Shown here in pieces: positions 17,561-25,704 of a stretch of 45,659 bases of DNA. A model generated the notes under the pieces. The model was not told the DNA's origin. It searched no databases and saw only the letters and a program-made list of their open reading frames with translations. Numbering within the stretch: position 1 is the stretch's first letter; each line of letters starts with the position of its first letter. Both the position numbers and the translations under genes were made by a program. This DNA is from Pseudomonas viridiflava (GTDB taxonomy: Bacteria > Pseudomonadota > Gammaproteobacteria > Pseudomonadales > Pseudomonadaceae). The DNA is taken from contig NZ_UTKY01000058.1 in assembly GCF_900583165.1 (NCBI RefSeq), positions 1 to 45,659 of the forward strand. The letters run 5' to 3'.

Positions 17561-18229
17561 TTACAGGCCGACCAGCGCCGGCAGCCCACCGATGTCAGTG
17601 ATCTGCTGGTATTCGTAGAACGCGTTGGCCGGCACTTCATGACCACGCGCTACAAAGGCCTTGTTCTTGATCTTCATGTCATGGGCCGGCATCAGGTCAT
17701 AACGGAAGCTTGAAGACACATGCAAGATGTCTTCCGGACCGCAGCCCAGGTTGTCGAGCATGAACTCGAATGCAGCCAGACGCGGCTTGTAGGCCTGGGC
17801 CTGTTCGGCGGTGAACACCTTGTGGAACGGCGCGCCGAGCTTGTCGACGTTGGACATGATCTGGCTGTCGCTGGCATTGGAGAAAATCACCAGGGGGATC
17901 TTGTCGGCGATCTTCGACAGGCCCGCCGGCACATCCGCATGGGGGCCCCAGGTCGGCACGGCGTCGTAATACAGCTGGCCTTCTTCGCGGTAGTCGATAC
18001 CCCAGCGCTTGCAGGTACGGGCCAGGGCGGTCTTGAGGATTTCGTCATACGGACGCCAGTCGCCCATGACCTGGTCGAGGCGGTAGGCAGAGAAGTCCTT
18101 GACGAACTGATCCATCTGCTCAGGCTTGATGCGATCGGCGAAGATCTCCCGGGTCATGGTGCCCATATGGAAGTTGGTCAGCGTACCGTAGCAGTCGAAC
18201 GTAATGAATTTGGGACGAAGAAAGCTCAT
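17561..18229 (-). CDS. Haloacid dehalogenase type II-like hydrolase
   Basis: A 222-residue HAD protein close to type II 2-haloacid dehalogenases in length and motifs: nucleophile FDCYGTLTNF at the N-terminus, FSNASDSQIM (motif II), a lysine in AYKPRLAAFEF (motif III) and FRYDLMPAHDMKIK (motif IV). Family members hydrolyse L-2-haloacids, but many are phosphatases or have unknown substrates. The ATG at 18229 is the first base of the likely 12-gene operon; the open frame upstream of it lacks family similarity. Role in the pathway is unclear; it may remove a small leaving group or act on a phosphorylated intermediate. Confidence 0.85.
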   Translation of the reverse strand: MSFLRPKFITFDCYGTLTNFHMGTMTREIFADRIKPEQMDQFVKDFSAYRLDQVMGDWRPYDEILKTALARTCKRWGIDYREEGQLYYDAVPTWGPHADVPAGLSKIADKIPLVIFSNASDSQIMSNVDKLGAPFHKVFTAEQAQAYKPRLAAFEFMLDNLGCGPEDILHVSSSFRYDLMPAHDMKIKNKAFVARGHEVPANAFYEYQQITDIGGLPALVGL

Positions 18230-18568
18230 TGAGTGCGGTCCTGAAGTCAGTTGAATGTGGCAAGCGTTCGCTGCCCTGGCGGCGCATTCGCCTCGTTGCA
18301 GCACAGGTTCATTACACCACTGTGAAATAAGCATATGCCGTCTAAAACGCCCCCCGCTCAATATAAACCACCGTTTTGGGGGCAGGCCTCAGCAGAGTTT
18401 GCGGTGCGCGCCAGGCTTGGGCAGGGCCTGTGTTTGTGCGCTTTTAGGGGGCTTTTCGGGGTGGAAGGCTTGAGAATGGGGAGTTGGAGCGCCAAACCCT
18501 GAGCTGGACGCAGTGTTTTATGCGGTGGCCGTGAGTACCAGGTTATTTCCAGAGCAAGGAGATCAAAA
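18230..18568. promoter_or_regulatory. Upstream region of the long catabolic operon
   Basis: This 339-bp gap lies before the first gene of the minus-strand operon and must hold its main promoter. The part nearest the gene is richer in A/T (18300-18375). A pair AAAACG/CGTTTT, about 22 bases apart (about 18347-18380), with flanking C and G runs is the only symmetric feature I see; I would not name a binding protein. The distal part (18376-18568) shows nothing recognisable. Confidence 0.4.
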
Positions 18569-18657
18569 TGTGGGAGGGGGCTTGCCCCCGATAGCAGTGT
18601 GTCAGCCAGCTAATTTGCAGCTGACCCACCGCCATCGGGGGCTTGCCCCCTCCCACA
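18569..18657. repeat. REPIN with one arm core inverted
   Basis: Canonical left arm (TGTGGGAGGGGGCTTGC) and right arm ending CCTCCCACA. The right-arm core reads GGGGGCTTGCCCCC where other copies have GGGGGCAAGCCCCC, so the loop of that hairpin is flipped. It lies between the aldehyde dehydrogenase 3' end (18683) and the operon start (18229). Confidence 0.88.
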
Positions 18658-18682
18658 TTTTTGACCGAGTTGGCCGCAAGAA

Positions 18683-20158
18683 TCAGAGTGATTCGATATC
18701 GATCAGCACGCTCTTGAAGCGCAGGTTGGCTTCAAACGCTTCCCGGCCCAAATCCTTGCCGATCCCGGAACGCTTGTACCCACCCGTGGGCAAGATGTAG
18801 TCATTGCTGCGGCCATAACGGTTAACCCACACGGTGCCCACTTCCAGGCCCCGCACCAACCGCAACGCACGATTGATATCCGCCGTGTGTACGCCCGCCG
18901 CCAGTCCATAGGTGGCATGGGCGGCCAGGCTCAATGCCTCTTCTTCCGTATCAAATGCCTGAATCGTCAATACCGGCCCAAAGATCTCCTCGCACACCGC
19001 CGGGTTCGCATCATCTACCCCGGTCAACAATGTAGGCCGGTAGTAAGCACCGCCCAGCCCGTCGAACAACCCGCCACCACTCAACACTTCGGCGCCGGCC
19101 TGAACAGAGCGCTGCACAATCGCGTCAATCCGACTGGCCTGCAAGTGCGAAATGATCGGCGACAAGGTGCTGTCCGGCGCCCAGGTCGGGCCCGGTTTCA
19201 AACCTTGAAAATACCCCTGCAACTGCTCAATGAACGGCGCCATGATCGAGCGCTCAATCAGCAACCGCGAGCCCGACACACAGACCTGCCCCGCATTGCC
19301 GGTGATCGCCAGCGCTACCGTGCGCGCGGTTTTGGCAATGTCCGGCACATCGGCAAACACCAGTTGCGGGCTCTTGCCGCCCAGTTCCAGGGTCACCGGT
19401 TTCGGCCCGATCAACGCGCAGGTGGACATGATGCTCGAGCCCGTCGCCGTCGAGCCGGTGAACGTCACCTTGCCGATACGCGGGTGACGGCAGAGCGCAT
19501 CGCCGGTCACTCGACCATCACCCTGCACCACGTTGAAAATCCCGGCTGGTATCCCGGCCTGCAGGGCCAGCTCGGCAAAGCGCAGGCTGCTGAAGGGTGT
19601 CAGTTCCGACGGTTTGAGTACCACCGCATTGCCAGCCGCCAACGCCGGGGCGACTTTCCACGAGGCCATGCTCAAGGGGAAATTCCACGGTGCAATCGCG
19701 GCGATTACACCGTAGGGCTCGGCGATTTGCATGCCGAGGCGATCGGTCTGGGTGGCCGCCACGCTGCCGCCATGCTTGTCCGCCAACTCGGCAAAAAAGC
19801 GGATACCTTCAGCGACGTAAGGGATGTCCCAGGCAATCACGTCTTTATGCGGACGGGTCGAGCCTACGGCTTCCAACGGAGCCAATATCGCCGCATCCGC
19901 TTCGATCAAGTCGGCCCAGCGCCGCATCACCCGCGCCCGCTCACGGGGTGGGCGGCTGGCCCAATCGCTGCGGGTAAAGGCCTGCCAGGCATTGTTGACG
20001 GCCTCGTCCACCAGGTCTGCGTCAGCCACCGGCAACTCGGCATACGCCGCGCCATCCGAGGGCCGCACCACTTCCAGGCTGGGGGCGGCGTCACGGTATT
20101 GACCGCCGATAAAGTGGGCGCTGCGCACAGCGATAAGGCGAGGGTCGAAGCTGTCCAT
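18683..20158 (-). CDS. Aldehyde dehydrogenase family protein
   Basis: A 491-residue NAD(P)-dependent aldehyde dehydrogenase. It has APWNFPLSMASWKVAPALAA, TFTGSTATGSSIM, the general base in TLELGGKSPQLVF and the catalytic Cys in NAGQVCVSGSRLL. The LELGGKSPQLVF form is common in betaine-aldehyde, gamma-aminobutyraldehyde and similar amino-aldehyde dehydrogenases. The ATG at 20158 (MDSFDPRLIA) is chosen over an upstream in-frame ATG because it matches the family length. Divergent from the GNAT gene at 20387. It could oxidise the aldehyde made by the PuuB-like oxidase upstream (inference). Confidence 0.88.
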   Translation of the reverse strand: MDSFDPRLIAVRSAHFIGGQYRDAAPSLEVVRPSDGAAYAELPVADADLVDEAVNNAWQAFTRSDWASRPPRERARVMRRWADLIEADAAILAPLEAVGSTRPHKDVIAWDIPYVAEGIRFFAELADKHGGSVAATQTDRLGMQIAEPYGVIAAIAPWNFPLSMASWKVAPALAAGNAVVLKPSELTPFSSLRFAELALQAGIPAGIFNVVQGDGRVTGDALCRHPRIGKVTFTGSTATGSSIMSTCALIGPKPVTLELGGKSPQLVFADVPDIAKTARTVALAITGNAGQVCVSGSRLLIERSIMAPFIEQLQGYFQGLKPGPTWAPDSTLSPIISHLQASRIDAIVQRSVQAGAEVLSGGGLFDGLGGAYYRPTLLTGVDDANPAVCEEIFGPVLTIQAFDTEEEALSLAAHATYGLAAGVHTADINRALRLVRGLEVGTVWVNRYGRSNDYILPTGGYKRSGIGKDLGREAFEANLRFKSVLIDIESL

Positions 20159-20386
20159 GGGGTACTCCAGAAGGGTCACGGTGCGTGAAAAACGCAGGCC
20201 TCCATCGTAGAAAAAATCCCCTGGCATTTGCTGCTGACCTCAGGGTGCATTTAAGTAGTAACTGTGGTCTTGTGGCGTGCGGCATGCGGAATATGCCGAA
20301 TGTTGGCAGCCCTCTTGCCAGGGTTTCGGGCAGGTGGGATACAGGCATTCTCGTGCTGTACACACATCGTTTTATGGAGGCTCGCC

Positions 20387-21229
20387 ATGCCACACCCCGC
20401 TTATGTCTACCGCCCGATGACGGAGGCCGACCTGCCCGCCGCCCATGCATTGTCGGTGCAACTCAAATGGCCCCATCGCCTGGAAGACTGGGCGATGCTG
20501 CAACGGGTCAGCGACGGTTTTGTGGTGCTTGACGGCGAACGCTTGATCGGCAGCGCCTTCACCTGCCCTCAGGGCGACTACGCCACCATCGGCCTGGTGA
20601 TCGTCAGCAATGACTACCAGGGCCAGGGCATTGGCCGGCGCTTGATGGAAAAAGCCCTCGCCGCCTGTGGCACACGCACGCCGATGCTCAACGCGACACT
20701 GGCAGGCGCCCCCCTGTATGAGAGCCAGGGTTTTGTCGAGTTCGGCCGGGTGCAACAGCATCAAGGCCAGGCGCTGGTGCCTGATTTGCCGCAACTGGCC
20801 GACGGCGAAACCTGCCGCCCACTGCACGCCGATGATCACGCCGCCCTGCTCAGCCTGGCCAAAGCCGCCAGCGGTCTCGACCGACGCGACGTGCTGCGTG
20901 ACTTGCAGGTAGAGCACGCCGTGGGTATCGAGCGCGACGGCAAGCTACGCGGCTTTGCCCTGCTGCGACCGTTTGGGCGTGGTCGCTGCATCGGCCCGGT
21001 GGTGGCCGAGACTATCAACCAGGCCAAGCACCTGATCACTGTGTTGCTGGCCCAGGTCCCGGATGCCTTTGTGCGCATCGACATCCCGGTCGCCTGCGGC
21101 CTCAGCGATTGGCTGGAACAGGCTGGCCTTAAGAACATCGACACCGTCGCCCAGATGGCCTTGGGCACCCCGCCCCGGTCCAGCCAAGGCGTGTACCCGT
21201 TTGCGCTGATCACCCAGGCGATTGGCTGA
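20387..21229 (+). CDS. GNAT-family N-acetyltransferase
   Basis: A 280-residue protein with an N-terminal GNAT domain (about 5-135). The acetyl-CoA loop is DYQGQGIGRRLMEKAL near residue 75, matching the Q/R-x-x-G-x-G/A rule. The C-terminal half (about 145-275) is a second domain of the kind attached to GNATs, with no clear motif. The TGGAGG at 20375-20380 is six bases before the ATG, which fixes the start. It acetylates an unidentified amine. The cupin gene follows after 22 bp, so the two are likely one transcript. Confidence 0.86.
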   Translation: MPHPAYVYRPMTEADLPAAHALSVQLKWPHRLEDWAMLQRVSDGFVVLDGERLIGSAFTCPQGDYATIGLVIVSNDYQGQGIGRRLMEKALAACGTRTPMLNATLAGAPLYESQGFVEFGRVQQHQGQALVPDLPQLADGETCRPLHADDHAALLSLAKAASGLDRRDVLRDLQVEHAVGIERDGKLRGFALLRPFGRGRCIGPVVAETINQAKHLITVLLAQVPDAFVRIDIPVACGLSDWLEQAGLKNIDTVAQMALGTPPRSSQGVYPFALITQAIG

Positions 21230-21251
21230 CTTTTATCCCGGAGCATTTCCC

Positions 21252-21965
21252 ATGTCATCACCCCAGATCCTGCTGTTGGCTCGCGCCGACGGCAGCCGCG
21301 TTGCCACATCCTTTAAAACAGCGGCCTTGAACGCAGTGGACCCTTTCGGCGATACCCGCCAACTCGCCTGGCAGGGCGATGATGGCGTATCCGCAGGCCT
21401 GGTGCAGTTCAGCGGCGAAGCGGTGATCGACGCCTTCCCCCACAGCGAAACCCTGGTGGTACACGCCGGCTACGTGACGCTGAGCACCGCCGACCATGTA
21501 CTGGAGCTGAGCGTCGGCGACAGCGCCGTGATTGGCCACGGCACCCGCCTCAGTGTGCACGCCAATACCGGCAGCGAATGGGCCTTCTGCGCCGTCGACC
21601 TGCCCGATTCCCCTCACCGCCCGGGCCTCACGCCGCTGCCCGCCCACACCTTGCTCAACCCCTCGGCTGCGCCGGAACCCCAGATCCTGATCGGCCCCGC
21701 GCCGCAGTGCCGCGCACTCAATCTGTTCGACGATGAGACCACCGAACTGCGTGTCGGCATCTGGGACTCCACCCCCTACGCCCGCCATGGCCGGCCGCAC
21801 AAGTTGCATGAGTTGATGTACCTGATCGAGGGCAGCGTGACCCTCACCGACGACAGCGGCAGCGCAGTGACGGTCAACCCTGGCGACACGGTGTTCGTGG
21901 CCAAAGGCGCGCCGTGTGCGTGGAGCAGTTCGGTGTATGTGCGCAAGGTGTATGCGGTGAAGTGA
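21252..21965 (+). CDS. Bicupin-type protein
   Basis: A 237-residue soluble protein with two beta-barrel cupin modules. The C-terminal one (about 150-235) is clear: GRPHKLHELMYLIEGSVTLTDDSG shortened to its core KLHELMYLIEGSVTL, with VNPGDTVFVAKGAPCAW as cupin motif 2. The N-terminal module (about 55-125) has HAGYVTLSTADHVLELSVGD. It resembles DUF861-type cupins found beside amine and opine catabolism genes. Enzymatic activity is not evident; it may be a metal-dependent isomerase/hydrolase or a ligand sensor. GGAG upstream of the ATG at 21252 supports the start. Confidence 0.82.
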   Translation: MSSPQILLLARADGSRVATSFKTAALNAVDPFGDTRQLAWQGDDGVSAGLVQFSGEAVIDAFPHSETLVVHAGYVTLSTADHVLELSVGDSAVIGHGTRLSVHANTGSEWAFCAVDLPDSPHRPGLTPLPAHTLLNPSAAPEPQILIGPAPQCRALNLFDDETTELRVGIWDSTPYARHGRPHKLHELMYLIEGSVTLTDDSGSAVTVNPGDTVFVAKGAPCAWSSSVYVRKVYAVK

Positions 21966-21980
21966 TGAGTGTGGCTTGGC

Positions 21981-22031
21981 CCACATCTGGATCTGCGCCA
22001 GGCTGAAATAATAGTCACACCGCCAATCCCC
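21981..22031. repeat. Conserved REPIN-to-REPIN spacer with decayed REP remnant
   Basis: This stretch, with TCTGCGCCAGGCTGAAATAA and CACACCGCCAATCCCC, aligns with the spacer between the two REPINs at 3949-4187 (CCTGTGCCAGCCGCAGGTAA and CACACCGCCAATCCCC). The preceding TGTGGCTTGGCCCACA looks like the collapsed remains of a first REPIN. Confidence 0.6.
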
Positions 22032-22120
22032 TGTGGGAGGGGGCTTGCCCCCGATGGCGGTGTGACAGCTACAAATGTATCGACTGACACTCCCTCATCG
22101 GGGGCAAGCCCCCTCCCACA
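22032..22120. repeat. REPIN (GGGGGCTTG class)
   Basis: Two full inverted arms, TGTGGGAGGGGGCTTGCCCC and GGGGCAAGCCCCCTCCCACA. It sits between the converging ends of the cupin gene and the FMN monooxygenase gene. Confidence 0.9.
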
Positions 22121-22154
22121 GTTTGATCTGAGTTCGGCAGGTATTCCGAGTTGG

Positions 22155-23507
22155 TTATGAGGCCGCCACTTTCAAAGGTTGAGCAGTTCGCGCAGCAGTG
22201 TGCCGATTGACCGGCACCGGCAAGCCCAAATGCCCGCGCAAGGTGCTGTGGCTGTATTCACTGCGAAACAACCCGCGCTCACGCAACAGCGGCAGGACGT
22301 GATCGGTAAAGCGCGCAAAGTCTTCCGGCGCGCCCACGTGGATGTTGAAGCCATCCACCGCCCCTTCCACGAACCAGCGTTCGATTTCGTCGGCCACGGT
22401 CTTGGGCGAGCCGACAAAACTGGAAAACGGTTTGGCAAAGCGCAGCGCCGCCTGGCGCAGGGTCAGGCCTTGGTCGCGGGCAACCTGCTTGATGTTTTCG
22501 GCGTGGCCGCGATAGCCATTGCTGCCCAGGTCGCCCAGCTCCGGAAAGGGTTCATCCAGCGGGTATTGGCTAAAATCGTGGTAGTTGAAGGGCCGTCCCA
22601 ACTGCACCAGCGCTTTGTTCAAATCCAGCTCGCCATTGCGTTCGCGGTCGATGGCCTGGGCCTGTTCGTCGGTGTCGGCAATGATCGGCGAGATGCCCGG
22701 CAGGATGGTCACGTGATCGGGGTTACGCCCTGCAGCGGCAGTGCGTTTTTTGATGTCGCTGTAGTAGGCCTGGGCGTCTTCGAAGTTGCCCACGCCGGCA
22801 AAGATCCCCTCGGCATAGTTGGCCGCCAGGCTGCGCCCGGATTCGGAAATGCCGGCCTGGAAGATCACCGGTTGGCCTTGGGCTGAGCGTTCGATATTCA
22901 ACGGCCCGGTCACCGAGAAGAACTCGCCCTGGTGATCGAGGCGATGTTGGCGTTCGGGGTCGAGAAACACTTTGCTCTGTTTGTCGCGCTTAAAGGCGTC
23001 GTCTTCGTAGGAATCCCACAGGCCTTGCACCACATCCAGGTGTTCGGCGGCGCGGCGGTAGCGCTCGGTGTGGTCGATATGCTGTTCGCGACCAAAGTTG
23101 CCGGCGGCGCCTTCAAGGCCGGTGGTGACCACATTCCAACCGGCGCGACCGCCGCTGATATGGTCGAGTGAGGCGAATTGGCGGGCGACGTTGAAGGGTT
23201 CGGTATAGGACGTGGTCAGGGTGGCGACCAGGCCGATTTTTGAGGTAGCGCCGGCGAGGGCCGAGAGCAGGGTCAAGGGCTCCAGGCGGTTGAGGAAATG
23301 CGGTGCGGAATCGGGGGTGATGTAGGGGCTGTCGACGATGAACACCAGGTCGAACTTGGCCGCTTCTGCTTGTTGGGCCTGGGCGCGGTACCAGTCAATA
23401 TCCACGCTGGCGTTGCCGGGGATTTGCGGGTGCAGCCATTCGTTTTGCGCAGTGCCAACGCCAGTGAGGATGGCGCCGAATTTGAGTTGGCGGGGTGAGG
23501 TGGGCAT
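22155..23507 (-). CDS. FMN-dependent monooxygenase, NtaA/DmoA/SnaA-type (LLM class)
   Basis: A 450-residue bacterial-luciferase-like monooxygenase of the NtaA/SnaA/DszA/DmoA subgroup, at the usual length. Family marks are RQLKFGAILTGVG at the N-terminus, TSYTEPFNVARQFASLDHIS, GRAGWNVVTTGLEGAAGNFG and QAGISESGRSLAANYAEGIF. These enzymes use FMNH2 from a separate reductase to open C-N or C-S bonds (nitrilotriacetate, dimethyl sulphide, dibenzothiophene sulphone). The ATG at 23507 has AGGAG seven bases upstream; the longer open frame runs through a REPIN and is not credible. It is the last gene of the TonB/ABC/amine-oxidase operon. No flavin reductase is encoded nearby. Confidence 0.9.
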   Translation of the reverse strand: MPTSPRQLKFGAILTGVGTAQNEWLHPQIPGNASVDIDWYRAQAQQAEAAKFDLVFIVDSPYITPDSAPHFLNRLEPLTLLSALAGATSKIGLVATLTTSYTEPFNVARQFASLDHISGGRAGWNVVTTGLEGAAGNFGREQHIDHTERYRRAAEHLDVVQGLWDSYEDDAFKRDKQSKVFLDPERQHRLDHQGEFFSVTGPLNIERSAQGQPVIFQAGISESGRSLAANYAEGIFAGVGNFEDAQAYYSDIKKRTAAAGRNPDHVTILPGISPIIADTDEQAQAIDRERNGELDLNKALVQLGRPFNYHDFSQYPLDEPFPELGDLGSNGYRGHAENIKQVARDQGLTLRQAALRFAKPFSSFVGSPKTVADEIERWFVEGAVDGFNIHVGAPEDFARFTDHVLPLLRERGLFRSEYSHSTLRGHLGLPVPVNRHTAARTAQPLKVAAS

Positions 23508-23557
23508 GAGAACACTCCTGGAATAAATAGACATCACTGGAGAAACCGGATCAAAAA

Positions 23558-23646
23558 TGTGGGAGGGGGCTTGCCCCCGATAGCGGTGGGTCAATCACAG
23601 CTTTATTGGCTGACACTCCCTCATCGGGGGCAAGTCCCCTCCCACA
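23558..23646. repeat. REPIN inside the operon, between RidA and monooxygenase genes
   Basis: Canonical inverted arms (TGTGGGAGGGGGCTTGCCCC, and GGGGCAAGTCCCCTCCCACA with one changed base). It lies 16 bp after the RidA stop and 50 bp before the monooxygenase start on the same strand, so it would be transcribed in the operon message and could protect or cut off the upstream part. Confidence 0.9.
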
Positions 23647-23662
23647 TTTTGATCGGGGTGAA

Positions 23663-24097
23663 TCAGGCGGTTCTGGCGGCGATGGCTTCGACTTCGATCA
23701 GGGCTCCGGGCAGGGGCAGCGCTACTACTTGCAGGGCCGTACGCGCCGGTTTATTCGGCTGCTCAGGCGTGCCAAAGAACTGCGTGTACCCGGCCTGCAA
23801 CCCCGCAAAGTCCAACTTGCCGCCCGTCTCTTCAGCCCCCACCAAAAACACCCGCAACTGCACGATGTCCCCAAGGTCCAGGTCTTGCTGACGCAAAATC
23901 TGGCGGATTTTGTTGAACACCGACACCGTCTGCACCTCGGTATTGCCATAGGCCGCCGGCGTGCCCGCCGGGGCGTTGGCATCGTGCAGGTCGGGCAAGG
24001 TGCCGCTGACAAAGATCAGGCTCGCCGAAGCCGGCACCGTCACGGTCTGCGAAATCGGGAAATTACCGACGCTGGTGCGTTGAATGCTGTCGCTCAT
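23663..24097 (-). CDS. RidA-family enamine/imine deaminase
   Basis: A 144-residue RidA/YjgF/UK114-family protein, with the core ASASLIFVSGTLPDL, then NKIRQILRQQDLDLGDIVQL and RVFLVG, and RTALQVVALPLPGALIEVEAIA at the C-terminus shortened here to its core LPLPGALIEVEAI. RidA proteins hydrolyse reactive enamines and imines; the key Arg is expected in the RTALQV segment. It stands 11 bp after the flavin amine oxidase gene, which fits: the oxidase makes an imine and RidA releases ammonia from it. The N-terminal extension is slightly longer than in the shortest RidA proteins. Confidence 0.9.
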   Translation of the reverse strand: MSDSIQRTSVGNFPISQTVTVPASASLIFVSGTLPDLHDANAPAGTPAAYGNTEVQTVSVFNKIRQILRQQDLDLGDIVQLRVFLVGAEETGGKLDFAGLQAGYTQFFGTPEQPNKPARTALQVVALPLPGALIEVEAIAARTA

Positions 24098-24108
24098 GAT
24101 GAATCTCC

Positions 24109-25692
24109 TTAGGACGCGGCCACGGCCGCAATCTGTCGTTGTTGAGTTACCCGCTCGGCCAGTTGCCCGACCACATGGCGTGCCGAGTTGGCCGCCGACT
24201 CCTGCCAGATCCCCACGCCGCTCTGCACCAGGCCATCACCGGCGAAGAACACGCGACCAAAGCCTTCTTCAAGCAAGGCACTGGCATCGGCCGGGAAGTG
24301 TTCACGTTGCAGCCATGGGCCCTCGCTGTAGGGGATCTGTTCCCAGGACACGGCCAGCGGGTTGCGCAGGTGTTTGGAGTAGCCGGGGTGTAGCAGCTCA
24401 ACGGCTTCTTTCGAGGCGGCGTACTGCTGCTCCAACGGTTTGGCGCCAAACAGGTCGGCGCCCTCCCCGGTCACGTACCCCGCTACCAGCAAGCCTTCGC
24501 GGGTGTTGAGGTCGTTGCTTGGGTACCACAGCAAACGCGCCGGGTGTTCGATCCACGACAGGCCGCCGTAAGTGCGGTAGTCGGTCTCCCAGAAACGCGG
24601 CGATTGCCAGGCGACTTTGGTCGCCTGGTCGCTGCGAGTGCTGAGCAGCGCTGCCTTGATCGGGTCGCTGAAGTCGGTGTCGAGCTTGGCCAGCAACGGC
24701 AATGGCAGGGTCGAGACGAGGTAATCGGCACGCACGACCTGTTCACGCCCGCTGTGCGTATCGTGATAGGTGACGGCGACACCGTCGTCCAGTTGCCGGA
24801 TCTGCCGCACATGGGCACCCAGTTGCACGTGCTCGCGAACCCGTGCGTAAAAAGCATCGGTAATGCGGTCCATGCCGCCCACCGGTTGGAACATGGTGGC
24901 GGAAAACTCCGGGAACTCGGTGTGCAGCAACGCGCCCCACAGCTCCGGATGCAGCAGCTGATCCAGCGACAGCGGGCTGCGGCTGGCCGGCAATGCACCG
25001 GGGTGCGCCGGTGATTCCAGATGCCCCGAACGAATCGTGCCTTCAAACGCCAACTCTTGGGACAGGTCGCCATATACCTGTAAAAACGCCAGCAACCGCG
25101 TGCGTTCTTCGCCGCTCAACACATCATCAAGAGCATCGCGCTGCACGGCTTTGGCCAGCAGGCCGGACAAGTGCCCACGCGCATCGTTGATGGCCTGACC
25201 GACGCTGAATGCGGGCTTGGCCACCTCCGGTCGCACCTGGGCGCCATGGCTGCTGTTGACCAGCACTTCCAGCGGCACCCCCAGTTCGCTGCAATAATCG
25301 AGGATCGTGCGGTGCTGGCTGGGAATCCGCGCCGGCCCGGCGTTGAAGTAATGGCCCTTATCGAAGGCGGCGGTTTGCGTGCGGCCGTCCTTGTAGTCCA
25401 CGCGGTCGCCGTTGCGGATTGTCCAGGTGCGGCCACCGACCCGCTCGCGAGCCTCCAGCACTTGCACGTCAAACCCGGCGCGGGTCAATTCCAATGCCGT
25501 CACCAGCCCGGCAATGCCAGCGCCCAGTACCAGTACGCGGGTGCCCTGCCCCAAGCCGTCCTTGAGTTTCAGCGGTTGCGGGCGGCGATGCGACGACGGC
25601 CCCAGGCCTAAAACCGCCAGTGCATCCTTGACCGCCTGCTCGCCGCCGACCGCTGCGATGCTCGACAGCGCTTCACGTCGTGTCAGTCCCAT
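24109..25692 (-). CDS. Flavin amine oxidase (L-amino-acid/monoamine oxidase type)
   Basis: A 527-residue flavin monoamine oxidase. An N-terminal LTRREALSSIAAVGG could be a weak twin-arginine signal. The FAD motif is VLVLGAGIAGLVTALELTRA (about residues 52-71), followed by VLEARERVGGRTWT, the second conserved FAD contact. The C-terminal closing motif is RVFFAGDGLVQSGVGIWQES. It oxidises an amine or L-amino acid to an imine plus hydrogen peroxide. It is 12 bp after the binding-protein gene and 11 bp before RidA. The position within an importer operon points to a transported amine or amino acid as the substrate. Tryptophan-monooxygenase-like decarboxylative chemistry is also possible for this family. 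Confidence 0.88.
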   Translation of the reverse strand: MGLTRREALSSIAAVGGEQAVKDALAVLGLGPSSHRRPQPLKLKDGLGQGTRVLVLGAGIAGLVTALELTRAGFDVQVLEARERVGGRTWTIRNGDRVDYKDGRTQTAAFDKGHYFNAGPARIPSQHRTILDYCSELGVPLEVLVNSSHGAQVRPEVAKPAFSVGQAINDARGHLSGLLAKAVQRDALDDVLSGEERTRLLAFLQVYGDLSQELAFEGTIRSGHLESPAHPGALPASRSPLSLDQLLHPELWGALLHTEFPEFSATMFQPVGGMDRITDAFYARVREHVQLGAHVRQIRQLDDGVAVTYHDTHSGREQVVRADYLVSTLPLPLLAKLDTDFSDPIKAALLSTRSDQATKVAWQSPRFWETDYRTYGGLSWIEHPARLLWYPSNDLNTREGLLVAGYVTGEGADLFGAKPLEQQYAASKEAVELLHPGYSKHLRNPLAVSWEQIPYSEGPWLQREHFPADASALLEEGFGRVFFAGDGLVQSGVGIWQESAANSARHVVGQLAERVTQQRQIAAVAAS

Positions 25693-25704
25693 GCTCGTTG
25701 CTCC

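Noticed and set aside
22155..23594. 479-residue long form of the FMN monooxygenase
   Set aside because: The extra N-terminal part translates the REPIN; the ATG at 23507 has a good ribosome site and matches the family start.
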